Below are positions 1 to 8,341 of a DNA stretch of 64,000 bases, in pieces. This DNA comes from Vreelandella populi (lineage in GTDB: Bacteria > Pseudomonadota > Gammaproteobacteria > Pseudomonadales > Halomonadaceae). Below the pieces are notes generated by a model that saw nothing but the letters and a program-made list of their open reading frames with translations, was not told where the DNA came from and ran no database searches. The DNA lies in contig NZ_RZHE01000015.1 of the NCBI RefSeq assembly GCF_003989825.1, positions 124,001 to 188,000 on the forward strand, given 5' to 3'. The position numbers and the translations under genes were made by a program. The first letter of the stretch is position 1, and each line of letters opens with the position of its first letter.

Positions 1-434
1 GCCTTTTGCCGCGATGAAATATCCGCTTTGCGGTAGTTAAGTGACACCTGATCCGCCACCAACGGATTTTTAGCGCGAATACGCAAAATAGCCCCATGCG
101 CAATCACACAGTACTGGCACTGGTTGGCGGCGCTGGTCGCCACGACAATCATTTCCCGCTCGGCAAGTGTCAGGTTGCCCGGTTTCTCCATCAACGCATC
201 GTGATACGCGAAAAAAGCTCGGAACTCATCAGGACGGTGTGCCAGGGTAAGAAATACGTTGGGAATAAACCCGGCTTTTTCATGTACTGCTTCAATGCGT
301 TCGCGAATATCAACGGGCGACTCACCCAAGGGAGGAATGGGAAAGCGGCTGATCGGCTGACTCAGCTGACTCAGCTGACTGCTTTCGTGCTGTCCTTTAT
401 TTAGCTCACTCATTTCTTTATTCGGCCCATTCAT
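1..434 (-). CDS. AhpD-like carboxymuconolactone decarboxylase family protein (3' end cut by window)
   Basis: Reading the minus strand from 434 gives an open frame to the window edge; the C-terminus is missing. The visible part carries the AhpD-type redox motif CQYCVIAHG (Cys-x2-Cys-x3-His), preceded by LAEREMIVVATSAANQ. This is characteristic of the peroxidase-related CMD proteins, which use the Cys pair and His to reduce peroxides or handle related substrates; the actual substrate cannot be told. I prefer the ATG at 434 because GAGG lies 8 bases upstream; an in-frame ATG at 413 is the alternative. The first residues contain a short Ser-Gln-Leu repeat encoded by a 9-bp DNA repeat. It is divergent from the YbaK-like gene. 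Confidence 0.8.
   Translation of the reverse strand, partial: MNGPNKEMSELNKGQHESSQLSQLSQPISRFPIPPLGESPVDIRERIEAVHEKAGFIPNVFLTLAHRPDEFRAFFAYHDALMEKPGNLTLAEREMIVVATSAANQCQYCVIAHGAILRIRAKNPLVADQVSLNYRKADISSRQK
356..380. repeat. 9-bp tandem repeat inside the AhpD-like gene
   Basis: The unit GCTGACTCA occurs about 2.8 times in a row. On the minus strand it is in frame and encodes Ser-Gln-Leu repeats near the N-terminus of the AhpD-like protein, ahead of the conserved domain. A 9-bp unit keeps the frame when copy number changes. Confidence 0.75.
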
Positions 435-616
435 CAGGGCCGCCTCATTGTTGTTATCGGGGTAGCTACATGATTAACACTAGAGTGGAAGCTCAAAAGA
501 CACAATACAACATGAGAGCGTAACGTAACGCCCACTTCCCCCCCTCATGCTCGTCTGGATTGGCTGACTTGGAGAAAGCACGTTAATCTGAAACGACACC
601 GTTAAAGGAGCCATCT

Positions 617-1090
617 ATGAGTTTACTGACCGCTCGCAGTTTTCTGGCAGAGTACGCCCCTGATCTTAAGATTATCGAGCTGGAAGACAACGCCACGTCT
701 GTGCAGCAAGCCGCCGATATTCACGGCGTCGAACCCGGCCAGATAGCCAGGTCGCTGGTGTACAAGATCGGTGAGAACCCCTTGATGATTGTAGTTAGTG
801 GCGACGCCCAGATTGATAACACCAGGTTTAAGGATGTTTTTGGCGGCGAGGCGACGCTGCTTGATGATGAAACGGTGATGGAGCTTACCAGCCACCCGGC
901 TGGCGGCGTCTGCCCGTTTGGGTTAACCGCCGACCTGCCGGTGTACTGCGATAAATCGCTTCAGCATTTTGATGAAGTGTTGCCCGCCGCCGGCTCACCT
1001 GACAGCGCTGTTCGCGTATGCCCTTCGCGGCTGGCCGAGCTGGTCAAGGCTGAATGGGTAGACGTGTGCTCACCTGCTGATGCGTCTTAG
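617..1090 (+). CDS. YbaK/ProX-type aminoacyl-tRNA deacylase family protein
   Basis: 157 aa, the usual length for the single-domain YbaK/ProX/EbsC family, whose members hydrolyse mischarged tRNAs such as Cys-tRNA(Pro) or Ala-tRNA(Pro) in the cytoplasm. The family signature region HPAGGVCPFGL sits near residue 100, and the substrate-pocket segment IARSLVYK lies around residue 45. AAAGGAG at 605-611 precedes the ATG at good spacing. It stands alone between the divergent AhpD-like gene and the FMN riboswitch. Which tRNA it edits cannot be decided from sequence; Cys-tRNA(Pro) deacylase is a reasonable guess only. Confidence 0.85.
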   Translation: MSLLTARSFLAEYAPDLKIIELEDNATSVQQAADIHGVEPGQIARSLVYKIGENPLMIVVSGDAQIDNTRFKDVFGGEATLLDDETVMELTSHPAGGVCPFGLTADLPVYCDKSLQHFDEVLPAAGSPDSAVRVCPSRLAELVKAEWVDVCSPADAS

Positions 1091-1200
1091 ATCAGCTTTA
1101 CGTTTCGGCATTCAGGGGCTACAGACCCCTGGCTGAGTTTTTACAATCAGCGTAAGATAGACAGACTGATATCCAGCCATAGCGCAGATACAGCAACATG

Positions 1201-1356
1201 TTCTCAGGGCGGGGTGAAAGTCCCCACCGGCGGTGATGGTACCTTTCGCTTACGAAAGCGGCCTAAGCCCGCGAGCGCTCAAGGGGTTTATCTTCTTGAG
1301 GTCAGCAGATTCGGTGAGAAACCGAAGCCGACGGTGATAGTCCGGATGAAAGAGAA
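1201..1356 (+). promoter_or_regulatory. FMN riboswitch (RFN element)
   Basis: The conserved FMN-aptamer blocks appear in order: TTCTCAGGGCGGGGTGAAAG at the 5' end, CCCCACCGGCGGTGATGG, AAGCCCGCGAGCGCTC, GGTCAGCAGATTCGGTGAGA, ACCGAAGCCGACGGTGATAG and TCCGGATGAAAGAGAACGG. The closing stem P1 pairs TTCTC (1201-1205) with GAGAA (1352-1356). It lies about 115 bases ahead of ribH on the same strand, so FMN should reduce ribH expression. The expression platform between 1357 and the ATG is not obvious; no clear U-tract terminator is present, so control of translation initiation is more likely. Confidence 0.95.
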
Positions 1357-1470
1357 CGGCATCGACTCAACGGCGTCATTCCGCGGCGAAAGCCTTTGGA
1401 GGCGTACGTTTTGCCTATTGGCGGATGCCGAATGCCCTGATTCTGGTACCACTTATCCAAGAGAATGACC

Positions 1471-1968
1471 ATGAATCAGACCTTTCCTTTAACACTCTCC
1501 TCGCACACCACGTCTCAGCGCATCGCGTTTATTCAGGGCCATTGGCACAACGATATCGTCGGGCAAGCCTATCAAGCGTTTATTGAGGAAGTGGAGCGCA
1601 ATGGCTTAAACGCTGATCAAGTGGATACGTTTACCGTATCAGGCGCCTATGAAATTCCGCTGCAAGCTAAAGTGCTGGCCGAGAGCGGCCGCTATGGCGC
1701 GATTGTAGGAGCCGGCTTTGTGGTAGATGGCGGCATCTATCGCCACGATTTCGTCGCCCACGCGGTAATCGACGGCATGATGCGCGTTCAACTCGATACC
1801 CAGGTGCCGGTCATTTCGGTGGTACTCACACCGCACCACTTCCATGAGCACAGCACTCATCACGACTTCTACTTCCAGCACTTCCTGGCCAAAGGCAAAG
1901 AAGCCGCCCAGGCATGTCTGAATACCATGGAAAACCTGCACCGTGCGCGTAAGCTAAGCGACGCTTAA
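1471..1968 (+). CDS. ribH: 6,7-dimethyl-8-ribityllumazine synthase, type II (RibH2-like)
   Basis: Lumazine synthase condenses 5-amino-6-ribitylamino-uracil with dihydroxybutanone phosphate, the penultimate step of riboflavin synthesis. The 165-residue protein has VSGAYEIPL, GAGFVVDGGIYRHDFVAHAV with the catalytic His of the RHDF segment, and TPHHFHEHSTHHDF. The last segment and overall sequence resemble the decameric type II enzyme known from Brucella (RibH2) rather than icosahedral RibH. The ATG at 1471 is preferred because AAGAGA lies 6 bases upstream; an ATG two codons earlier (1465) is possible. No other rib gene is adjacent. Control by the FMN riboswitch just upstream fits a riboflavin role. 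Confidence 0.9.
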   Translation: MNQTFPLTLSSHTTSQRIAFIQGHWHNDIVGQAYQAFIEEVERNGLNADQVDTFTVSGAYEIPLQAKVLAESGRYGAIVGAGFVVDGGIYRHDFVAHAVIDGMMRVQLDTQVPVISVVLTPHHFHEHSTHHDFYFQHFLAKGKEAAQACLNTMENLHRARKLSDA

Positions 1969-1973
1969 GCATA

Positions 1974-1997
1974 GCCCGGGCTCGGCAAACGCCGGGC
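1974..1997. terminator. possible hairpin between convergent ribH and rhodanese gene
   Basis: GCCCGG (1974-1979) can pair with CCGGGC (1992-1997) across a 12-base loop. No long T-run follows on either strand, so termination activity is uncertain; placement between two convergent genes is the main support. Confidence 0.35.
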
Positions 1998-2021
1998 CCG
2001 TCAGGCTTTCTAAAGCTTGTA

Positions 2022-2477
2022 CTAACAGCCGCAATCGTTGAGAGGCGTTTTCAAAAACTTACCCTGTAATTCGCCTGTCTGCACCGGATGCCCATCACGG
2101 CGCCAAAAATCCAAACCGCCTAGCAGCTCCTTCACTATTAGCCCTGCGCTGGCAAGCTTCCACGCGCCTTTTGTTGATCCATTACAGCCGATACCATCGC
2201 AGTACGTTACATAGACACGTGATCTATCAAGCCTTGCCAATCGCTCGGGTGTCATTTCTCGATGCGGCAGACTTACTGCCCCGGGAATATGTCCGGCGCG
2301 GTAGTGCTCAAGGCTGCGCGTATCAATCACGACAATGGCGTCGATGCCGTTGGCCAGATCTTCAGCCACATCCCAGGCATCGGTATAGTGGCAAAGCTTG
2401 GCATACATTGTTTGGGCCATGCTGGCAGGCGTAGCGGGAGGAAATGCTAATACAGAAGACACCGGTTGTTCGGTCAT
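2022..2477 (-). CDS. rhodanese-like domain protein
   Basis: 151 aa with a single rhodanese domain. DTRSLEHYRAGHIPGAVSLP is the typical N-terminal block, and the active-site loop reads YCDGIGCNGSTKGAW with the persulfide-forming Cys. Such proteins transfer sulfane sulfur in the cytoplasm; the acceptor is unknown. The start follows AGGAG at 5 bases. It overlaps the upstream GNAT gene by four bases (ATGA), so the two are probably translated from one mRNA. Confidence 0.85.
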   Translation of the reverse strand: MTEQPVSSVLAFPPATPASMAQTMYAKLCHYTDAWDVAEDLANGIDAIVVIDTRSLEHYRAGHIPGAVSLPHREMTPERLARLDRSRVYVTYCDGIGCNGSTKGAWKLASAGLIVKELLGGLDFWRRDGHPVQTGELQGKFLKTPLNDCGC

Positions 2478-2935
2478 ACGCGCTCCTGGTTCACATCCAG
2501 CAGGTAGCTATAAAACGCGGTATTACGCTGCCAGCCAAGTGATTCGTACAAGCGCTGCGCGCGCTCATTCTCTACCTGGGTCATCAGTACCAGCCGTGTA
2601 ACGCCATGCTCGCGAGCAAGCATTGCGGCAGCTTCCATTAACGCCCGCCCCACTCCTTGGCCACGGCCTTCCGGCGATACGTAAAGATCGTTCAGCGTCC
2701 ACCGCGCATTGAGCCCGACCGTGGATAAACCGGGGTAGAGCTGTATGAAACCATTAACACACCCCTGCGCGTCTTCGCTGACCAGAATAAATGAATCTCC
2801 CAACCCGAAACGCTGGCTCAGAAAGTGTCGGGCGGCGTCCAGGTCGCTTTCCTGCTGATAAAATTGACGATAGTCATCCAGCAGTACGCTAAGCGCATCT
2901 AAGTCATCCAGCACGGCAGCTCGAACATTATGCAT
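2474..2935 (-). CDS. GNAT family N-acetyltransferase
   Basis: 153 aa, one GNAT fold. The acetyl-CoA binding motif A is visible as PEGRGQGVGRALMEAAA around residues 90-105, followed by LVLMTQVENERAQRLYESLG (motif B region). Substrate unknown. AAGGAG lies 7 bases before the ATG. It is the first gene of a two-gene unit with the rhodanese gene and is divergent from a MocR regulator 93 bases away, an arrangement in which the MocR protein often controls its neighbour; that link is inference. Confidence 0.85.
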   Translation of the reverse strand: MHNVRAAVLDDLDALSVLLDDYRQFYQQESDLDAARHFLSQRFGLGDSFILVSEDAQGCVNGFIQLYPGLSTVGLNARWTLNDLYVSPEGRGQGVGRALMEAAAMLAREHGVTRLVLMTQVENERAQRLYESLGWQRNTAFYSYLLDVNQERV

Positions 2936-3028
2936 GGTGGCACTCCTTGAAAAAGATGTTGGTATAGGCAGTCTCTCGTTATAGTGGCCCTTATAGAAGA
3001 ACCACTTTGCTCAATAGCGAGGGAACCA

Positions 3029-4507
3029 GTGAAGGAGCGAACGCCGTCTAGTGAATGGCTCATTGATGCCTTGGCGCTGCGTGTAGATGCCGAAGGAGCA
3101 ACCTCTCTGGTACACCAGCTTTACAGCACGCTGCGCCGCTGGATTCAGCATGGCAAGCTGGCCGCCGGAAGCGATTTACCTTCCTCACGGCACCTGGCTC
3201 GCGGCCTGGGTATCAGCCGGAATACCGTGCTGTCGGCGATGGATCGCCTGTTAGCCGAGGGCTTGGTTGTCTCCCGGCGGGGCGCAGGGATGTACGTGGC
3301 CAATCTGCCTACCCTAGCGGCTCCTCCCAAGCCGCTTTCTGAAGCGGCGTTTAGCTATTCAGCCCGCGGGCAGGCGCTGATTGATCGTTGCGGTACATTA
3401 AGCCAGCACTACCAAGCTTTTGCGCCAGGTGTACCGGGGCTTGACCTGTTTCCCCACGCTCAGTGGCAGCGCCTTTTAAGGCGCCACTATCGCCAGGCCG
3501 ATACCGCGTGGCTTTCGTATCAAACCCATGGCGGTTTGCCCGCGCTTAAAGAGGCATTGTGCGATTACCTGACGCTTTCCCGCGCGGTGCGCTGTCTTCC
3601 TGAGCAGATTGTAATCACCCAAGGTGCGCAGCAGGCATTCGAGCTGGTGGCCCAACTGCTGGCCGATAGCGGCGACACAGTATGGATGGAAGAACCTGGC
3701 TACGGCGGCGCACAGACCTGCTTTTTAGCAGCGGGCCTGAATATCGTTCCGGTTCCAGTTGATGAAGAAGGTCTTAATCCATCACTTTGCCCGACCAATA
3801 CGCCTGCGCCACGTTTGATCTACGTAACGCCTTCCCACCAATACCCGAGTGGCGTCACCATGCCGGTCCCTCGGCGTTTGGCGTTACTGGAGCATGCGGC
3901 AAGGCACGGCGCCTGGGTAATTGAAGATGACTACGACAGCGAGTTTCGCTACGACACGCCACCCACGCCGTCGCTTCAGGGCTTATCGGAGCAGGCATCC
4001 GTCATCTATATCGGCACGTTCAGCAAGGTGCTTTACCCGGGGCTGAGGCTGGGTTATATCGTCCTGCCCGAGGCGCTCGCGAATACCTTCCGACTGGCCC
4101 ACGCCCGCCTGCACCGCGAAGGCAACTATCCCATTCAGTCGGCGCTTGCTGAGTTTATTGCCAAGGGTGATTTTTCACGCCATATCGCCCGTATGCGCAT
4201 GTGCTATCGCCAGCGCCAAGCCTGCCTGCGTAGTGCGTTGGCTCCCGCTATCGAGGCCGGGTTAAAGCTCTCTTCAGGCCATGCTGGCATGCACTTGGTT
4301 GCTGAGCTTGAGAGTGTGAGCCAGGAAGCACAGCTGGTTGAACTGGCCCAGCAGGCAAATATTACCCTCTCCCCACTATCCCGCTACTATCTGGGACAAC
4401 CCCAGCGTGCGGGCCTTGTACTTGGCTATGCGGGCGCCACAGAAGCTGAACTACTACGCGCGGGCCGCTGGCTAAGCCAGGCATGGCTAAGCCTGCCACC
4501 TACTTGA
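3029..4507 (+). CDS. MocR-type GntR regulator with aminotransferase-like domain
   Basis: MocR proteins are PLP-binding transcription regulators. A winged helix of GntR type (LPSSRHLARGLGISRNTVLS near residues 50-70) is joined to a fold-type I aminotransferase domain. The PLP lysine is visible in GTFSKVLYPGLRLGY, at about residue 333, and the PLP aspartate in VIEDDYDSE. I chose GTG at 3029 because GAGGGAACCA precedes it; an in-frame GTG at 2984 lacks a ribosome-binding site. It diverges from the GNAT/rhodanese pair and is followed at 19 bases by tag. TATAG occurs three times in the divergent region (2963, 2980, 2992), perhaps as promoter or operator parts. It is similar to PdxR but no pdxST is nearby. 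Confidence 0.85.
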   Translation: MKERTPSSEWLIDALALRVDAEGATSLVHQLYSTLRRWIQHGKLAAGSDLPSSRHLARGLGISRNTVLSAMDRLLAEGLVVSRRGAGMYVANLPTLAAPPKPLSEAAFSYSARGQALIDRCGTLSQHYQAFAPGVPGLDLFPHAQWQRLLRRHYRQADTAWLSYQTHGGLPALKEALCDYLTLSRAVRCLPEQIVITQGAQQAFELVAQLLADSGDTVWMEEPGYGGAQTCFLAAGLNIVPVPVDEEGLNPSLCPTNTPAPRLIYVTPSHQYPSGVTMPVPRRLALLEHAARHGAWVIEDDYDSEFRYDTPPTPSLQGLSEQASVIYIGTFSKVLYPGLRLGYIVLPEALANTFRLAHARLHREGNYPIQSALAEFIAKGDFSRHIARMRMCYRQRQACLRSALAPAIEAGLKLSSGHAGMHLVAELESVSQEAQLVELAQQANITLSPLSRYYLGQPQRAGLVLGYAGATEAELLRAGRWLSQAWLSLPPT

Positions 4508-4526
4508 ATAAAACAAGGGAACCACT

Positions 4527-5135
4527 ATGGCGAACGAATTTATCGCTCCCGATGGACACGCCCGTTGCTATTGGTGCGGCGGTGCGCCGGAGTTTCTGCC
4601 TTACCACGACAACGAGTGGGGCTTTCCCGTTGATAACGATCAGCGCCTGTTTGAAAAGCTCTGCCTGGAGAGTTTTCAGTCGGGCTTAAGCTGGCGGACA
4701 ATTCTCAATAAGCGTGAGAACTTTCGCGCGGCCTTTCATCATTTCGATTTTCATCAGGTCGCGCGTTTTGATGAGCGTGATGTGCAGCGTCTGCTGCAAG
4801 ACGCGGGCATTATCCGCCATCGCGGAAAAATCGAAGCGGCGATCAACAATGCACAGCGAGCGCAGGAATTAGTCGAACAGGAAGGTTCTCTGGCAGCCTT
4901 TTTCTGGCGCTTCGAGCCCGCGCCTGATGCGTTAAAAGAACCGCAAACCCAGACCGTCTCGCCTGAATCCATCGCCCTCTCCAAAGCGTTGAAGAAACGC
5001 GGCTGGAAGTTTATTGGCCCCACCACGGCCTTTGCATTGATGCAGGCGATGGGGCTACTTAATGACCACTCGCTTACCTGCGTAACACGTAAACGCGCAG
5101 AGCAGGCGCGGAAAAAGTTCAAGCGCCCGATATAA
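4527..5135 (+). CDS. tag: DNA-3-methyladenine glycosylase I
   Basis: 202 aa. Tag removes 3-methyladenine from alkylated DNA. The N-terminus has Cys followed by YHDNEWGFPVDND, the segment containing the zinc His; FEKLCLESFQSGLSWRTILN and a C-terminal NDHSLTC supplies the second His and Cys of the zinc site. AGGGA lies 6 bases before the ATG. It starts 19 bases after the MocR gene and may share its transcript, but the functional link is not clear. C-terminus ends in a basic KKFKRPI tail. Confidence 0.92.
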   Translation: MANEFIAPDGHARCYWCGGAPEFLPYHDNEWGFPVDNDQRLFEKLCLESFQSGLSWRTILNKRENFRAAFHHFDFHQVARFDERDVQRLLQDAGIIRHRGKIEAAINNAQRAQELVEQEGSLAAFFWRFEPAPDALKEPQTQTVSPESIALSKALKKRGWKFIGPTTAFALMQAMGLLNDHSLTCVTRKRAEQARKKFKRPI

Positions 5136-5266
5136 AAAACATTAGAGTCAGCTATTAACGGCAAACCTGCCAGCGCATTTTCTGGAAGCATTCGCGTAGT
5201 AGTGTATCGTTCTTTAAAGGCTTACCGATAAATTCAAAGGACAGGGGACAATGCGTTCCCTATGGG

Positions 5267-5998
5267 GTGAATGTGGCTCAACCGATTTCTTCGCACACGG
5301 AATCCCGCGCTTCAATATGCAAGGCATGGAGCGTGCATATATTGACGGCCAGCGGGGTGCTGCTGGGCACTATGGCGCTGCTCGCCCTGATCGACAACAA
5401 TCCGGTGGCCTGCTTGCTCTGGCTGGGAGCGGCGATGATGGTTGATGGTTTCGATGGTACCCTGGCACGCAAGTATGAAGTGAAAGCTGTACTACCCAAT
5501 TTCGATGGTTCAACGCTGGATATGGTCATCGATTATCTTACTTGGGCATTTATTCCCGCCCTTTTCATCTACTACTTCATCGAATTACCGCCCAATTTTG
5601 CACTGCTGGCGGTGTTCATTATCCTGCTGTCTTCCATGTTCTGCTTCTGCAACACCAATATGAAAAGCCAGGACAATTATTTTGTGGGCTTTCCAGCCGC
5701 CTGGAACATCGCCGCCGCCTATTTCTATATTCTCGACCTACCGCCTTACATCACGCTGGCCACTATTATCTTTTTGGCTATCCTCACCGTGACACGCATG
5801 AAGTTTCTTCACCCATTCCGGGTACGCTTTTTCATGCCGCTCAATATCGCCGTCACACTGGTGTGGTGTGCTTGCGCGACGTCACTAATACTCTCAAGCC
5901 CCGAGCACACAGCCTGGGCGCTATGGGGATGGGGGCTCGCATCGGTTTATTTTATCGGTATGTGCCTGTGGCGGACGGCCCAGGAGTGGTTCGATTGA
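5267..5998 (+). CDS. pcs: phosphatidylcholine synthase
   Basis: 243 aa integral membrane enzyme that condenses CDP-diacylglycerol with choline, giving phosphatidylcholine directly. The CDP-alcohol phosphotransferase motif is present as DGTLARKYEVK followed by GSTLDMVID, that is DG-x2-AR-x12-G-x3-D-x3-D; the widened spacing is the form seen in bacterial Pcs. Six or more hydrophobic segments follow. The start is GTG at 5267 with a weak GGGG just upstream; a second GTG two codons on is possible. The uracil-glycosylase-like gene begins 37 bases downstream. In halophiles choline is also the precursor of glycine betaine, so this gene diverts choline into membranes. Confidence 0.88.
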   Translation: MNVAQPISSHTESRASICKAWSVHILTASGVLLGTMALLALIDNNPVACLLWLGAAMMVDGFDGTLARKYEVKAVLPNFDGSTLDMVIDYLTWAFIPALFIYYFIELPPNFALLAVFIILLSSMFCFCNTNMKSQDNYFVGFPAAWNIAAAYFYILDLPPYITLATIIFLAILTVTRMKFLHPFRVRFFMPLNIAVTLVWCACATSLILSSPEHTAWALWGWGLASVYFIGMCLWRTAQEWFD

Positions 5999-6035
5999 AC
6001 CAGGCGCCCGGTGGTTGCAACAAGGAGGATGCAGG

Positions 6036-6728
6036 ATGTCACTGACCCCACGTCAGCAGAAGAAATTCAAAACCCTGGCAGCAGAGATCGAGGGGATCGA
6101 TGTTGAAGTCTACGAACGCTTCGAACGCGACCCGCTAGAACCCATTATCGGCCTTGGCAAGCCGAACCTGCGCATCGGCTTTTTCGGCCGCGACCCAGGC
6201 CGTGACGAGGTACGCCATGGCGAACCCTTTATTGGTGCCGGTGGGCAGTTAGTCAGAAAGGCGCTTTACGAGCAGCTCTATGGCGAGTCGATGCCGGATT
6301 TTGAGGCATCAAAAGCGGTGGGCGAGCACTTTTTCTGGATCAACACCGTGCCCTATAAGCCCGTGGGTAACAAGGCATGGTCGATGAAGGTCAAGCGTCA
6401 CTTTCATAACCTGATGAACGAGGTACTGATTTCGCGCTGGAAGGGGCGAACCCTGATCACACTGGGGCGCGAAGCCTTTCTGTGGTTCGGTATTGGTCGC
6501 TCCAAAGAGGAACGTGCACGTCTGGAAGCCTTCTGGAAACGTGATGATCGCTTTGAAAGCAGTATCGAGGTGACGCTGGAGGACGACCAAGGCGAAACGC
6601 AAACCTTTACGCTCTACCCGCTGCCCCATCCTTCTCCGCTCAATCAGACTTGGTATACCCGTTTTCCGGGGCTATTGAAGCAGCGTCTGGAACAGCTGGA
6701 GGTGCGTCAGGACAACCTTACTTTGTGA
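6036..6728 (+). CDS. uracil-DNA glycosylase superfamily protein
   Basis: About 230 aa. The fold-family pattern can be followed: FFGRDPGRDEVRHGEPFIG resembles the motif 1 region of the family (normally GxxPGxxE), FFWINTVPYKP resembles the N-x-V-x-x motif, and YPLPHPSPLNQTWY supplies the C-terminal HPSPLN-type motif. Which UDG family it belongs to and whether it acts on uracil is uncertain. I chose ATG 6036, which has AAGGAGG 7 bases upstream, over an upstream in-frame TTG at 6015. It follows pcs closely and converges with the next MocR gene. Confidence 0.8.
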   Translation: MSLTPRQQKKFKTLAAEIEGIDVEVYERFERDPLEPIIGLGKPNLRIGFFGRDPGRDEVRHGEPFIGAGGQLVRKALYEQLYGESMPDFEASKAVGEHFFWINTVPYKPVGNKAWSMKVKRHFHNLMNEVLISRWKGRTLITLGREAFLWFGIGRSKEERARLEAFWKRDDRFESSIEVTLEDDQGETQTFTLYPLPHPSPLNQTWYTRFPGLLKQRLEQLEVRQDNLTL

Positions 6729-6748
6729 GGATGGAAGCCGCTTTCATC

Positions 6749-8185
6749 TTAATATGCCGCATGCTGGTTGGCCTCTTCCACCATCTTCATGGCAAGCTCG
6801 CCCACGCTGCGTACGGCGTCCTCCATGGCGGGTGTTAACGTAAACGCGTAGTTCAAGCGCAGGCATTGGCGAAACTTGCCCGATGCGGAAAACAGCGAGC
6901 CAGGGGCCACGTGGAGTTTCTTCTGCGCCAGCCGTTCATTGAGGCGCACGCAGTCCACTGCCGCTGGTAACTCCACCCATAGCAAAAAACTTCCCTGTGG
7001 GTAGCTAATGCCCGAACCTTCAGGGAAGTAGCGCTGAACCCAGCTGATCATGATATCCCGCTGGCGCTGATACTGGCGGTTGGCGTAGCGAAGATGGCGC
7101 TCGTAGTACCCTTTGGCCACAAACTCCGCCACCGCCAGCTGCGGCAGCGTGGCTGACGCACCGGTGGAGACGTATTTCATGTGCAGCGCTTGATCACGAT
7201 AGCGCCCCGGCGCCAGCCACCCTACCCGCAAGCCTGGCCCCACCGTTTTGGAAAAGCCGCTGCACAGCAGTACGCGCCCGTCGTCATCAAAAGATTTAAT
7301 CGTGCACGGCCTAGGCTGAGTGAAGGCTAGATCGCCGTAGATATCATCTTCAATAATCGCGACATCAAAGCGCTGGGCAAGCTGAAACAGCGCCCGCTTA
7401 CGCGCCTCAGGCATCGTATACCCCAAAGGGTTGTTGAAAGTAGGCGTCACCTGTATCGCGCGAATGGGCCACTGCTCCAGCGCCAGCTCCAATGCTTCCA
7501 GGCTGATACCCGTTTGCGGGTCGGTGGGTATTTCCAGGGCTTTTAGGCCATTGGCCTTTAATATCTGCATGGTGCCGTAGAAGCTGGGTGAGTCCACCGC
7601 CACCACATCGCCGGGCTGGGTGAGCGTGCGCAGCGAGATGGCAAGCGCTTCCTGACAGCCCGTTGTGATCAGGATGTCATCGGGGTGAAGCAGACAGTTT
7701 GAGGCCACGGCAAGCTTGGCCACCTGCTGACGAAGCTCGGGGCTGCCGTTCAGTTTATCGTAATTGAAGCCGTTGAAATCACTGCTGCGATGCAGGCCCG
7801 CGAGAATTTTTGACAGTGGTTTTAGCGTTTCATAATCAAGATTCGGCACGCCGCGACCCAACAAGAGCCGGCTATCGTCACGCTGTGTGGCGATAAGCTC
7901 CAGCACCTGATCCCACTGGGAAATATCCAACGGCCGCTGGGCGGGGCGAGATACTGACGGAAGTACAGTCGGCACCCGGCTTGGCAGTACGAAATAGCCG
8001 GACTTGGGCCGAGACTCAATGAGCGCTGCATCCATGAGCTGACGGTAAGCCTCTTGCGCTGTCGAGATGCTGACCTCCATCTCCTTGCAAACAGCACGAA
8101 TGGAAGGAAGGCGGTCGTCCACGCGGTAAATGCCGCGTTCGATACGTTCGCGCAATACAGTCGCGACTTTTTCATAGCGTGTCAT
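6749..8185 (-). CDS. MocR-type GntR regulator with aminotransferase-like domain
   Basis: 478 aa. The N-terminal winged helix (residues 1-70; LPSIRAVCKEMEVSISTAQE) and the aminotransferase-like domain (about 110-470) are both complete. PLP contacts are visible: Lys313 in SGFSKTVGPGLRVGW and Asp in AIIEDDIYGDL. It diverges from the DUF1127 and phzF-like genes. Five ATACAGA half-sites in the shared intergenic region are the obvious operator candidate, so it probably controls itself and the phzF-like gene. Effector unknown. It resembles YdcR-like members more than GabR. Confidence 0.88.
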   Translation of the reverse strand: MTRYEKVATVLRERIERGIYRVDDRLPSIRAVCKEMEVSISTAQEAYRQLMDAALIESRPKSGYFVLPSRVPTVLPSVSRPAQRPLDISQWDQVLELIATQRDDSRLLLGRGVPNLDYETLKPLSKILAGLHRSSDFNGFNYDKLNGSPELRQQVAKLAVASNCLLHPDDILITTGCQEALAISLRTLTQPGDVVAVDSPSFYGTMQILKANGLKALEIPTDPQTGISLEALELALEQWPIRAIQVTPTFNNPLGYTMPEARKRALFQLAQRFDVAIIEDDIYGDLAFTQPRPCTIKSFDDDGRVLLCSGFSKTVGPGLRVGWLAPGRYRDQALHMKYVSTGASATLPQLAVAEFVAKGYYERHLRYANRQYQRQRDIMISWVQRYFPEGSGISYPQGSFLLWVELPAAVDCVRLNERLAQKKLHVAPGSLFSASGKFRQCLRLNYAFTLTPAMEDAVRSVGELAMKMVEEANQHAAY

Positions 8186-8206
8186 AGCCTATCCCCTTCC
8201 AAAGCA

Positions 8207-8289
8207 ATACAGACACCTCTTAAAGGCGCCATACAGAGATATAAGATACGCTATCTGTATTGTTAAAATACAGAATTCTATATCTGTAT
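8207..8289. promoter_or_regulatory. array of ATACAGA/TCTGTAT operator half-sites
   Basis: ATACAGA occurs at 8207-8213, 8231-8237 and 8268-8274, and its complement TCTGTAT at 8254-8260 and 8283-8289. The arrangement gives inverted pairs ATACAGA-N16-TCTGTAT and ATACAGA-N8-TCTGTAT plus direct copies 24 and 37 bases apart. The array fills the space between the divergent MocR gene and the DUF1127/phzF-like genes. Mixed direct and inverted repeats are typical of MocR operators. Confidence 0.75.
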
Positions 8290-8341
8290 TACCAATAGCC
8301 GATTGCGTAACCTGAAGTGGCAAACCACTGGAGGATTTGCC

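Noticed and set aside
1214..1468. 84-codon open frame over the riboswitch
   Set aside because: Lies inside the FMN aptamer and has no protein-like features.
4754..5191. 145-codon open frame antisense to tag
   Set aside because: Antisense of a conserved gene, no conserved motif of its own.
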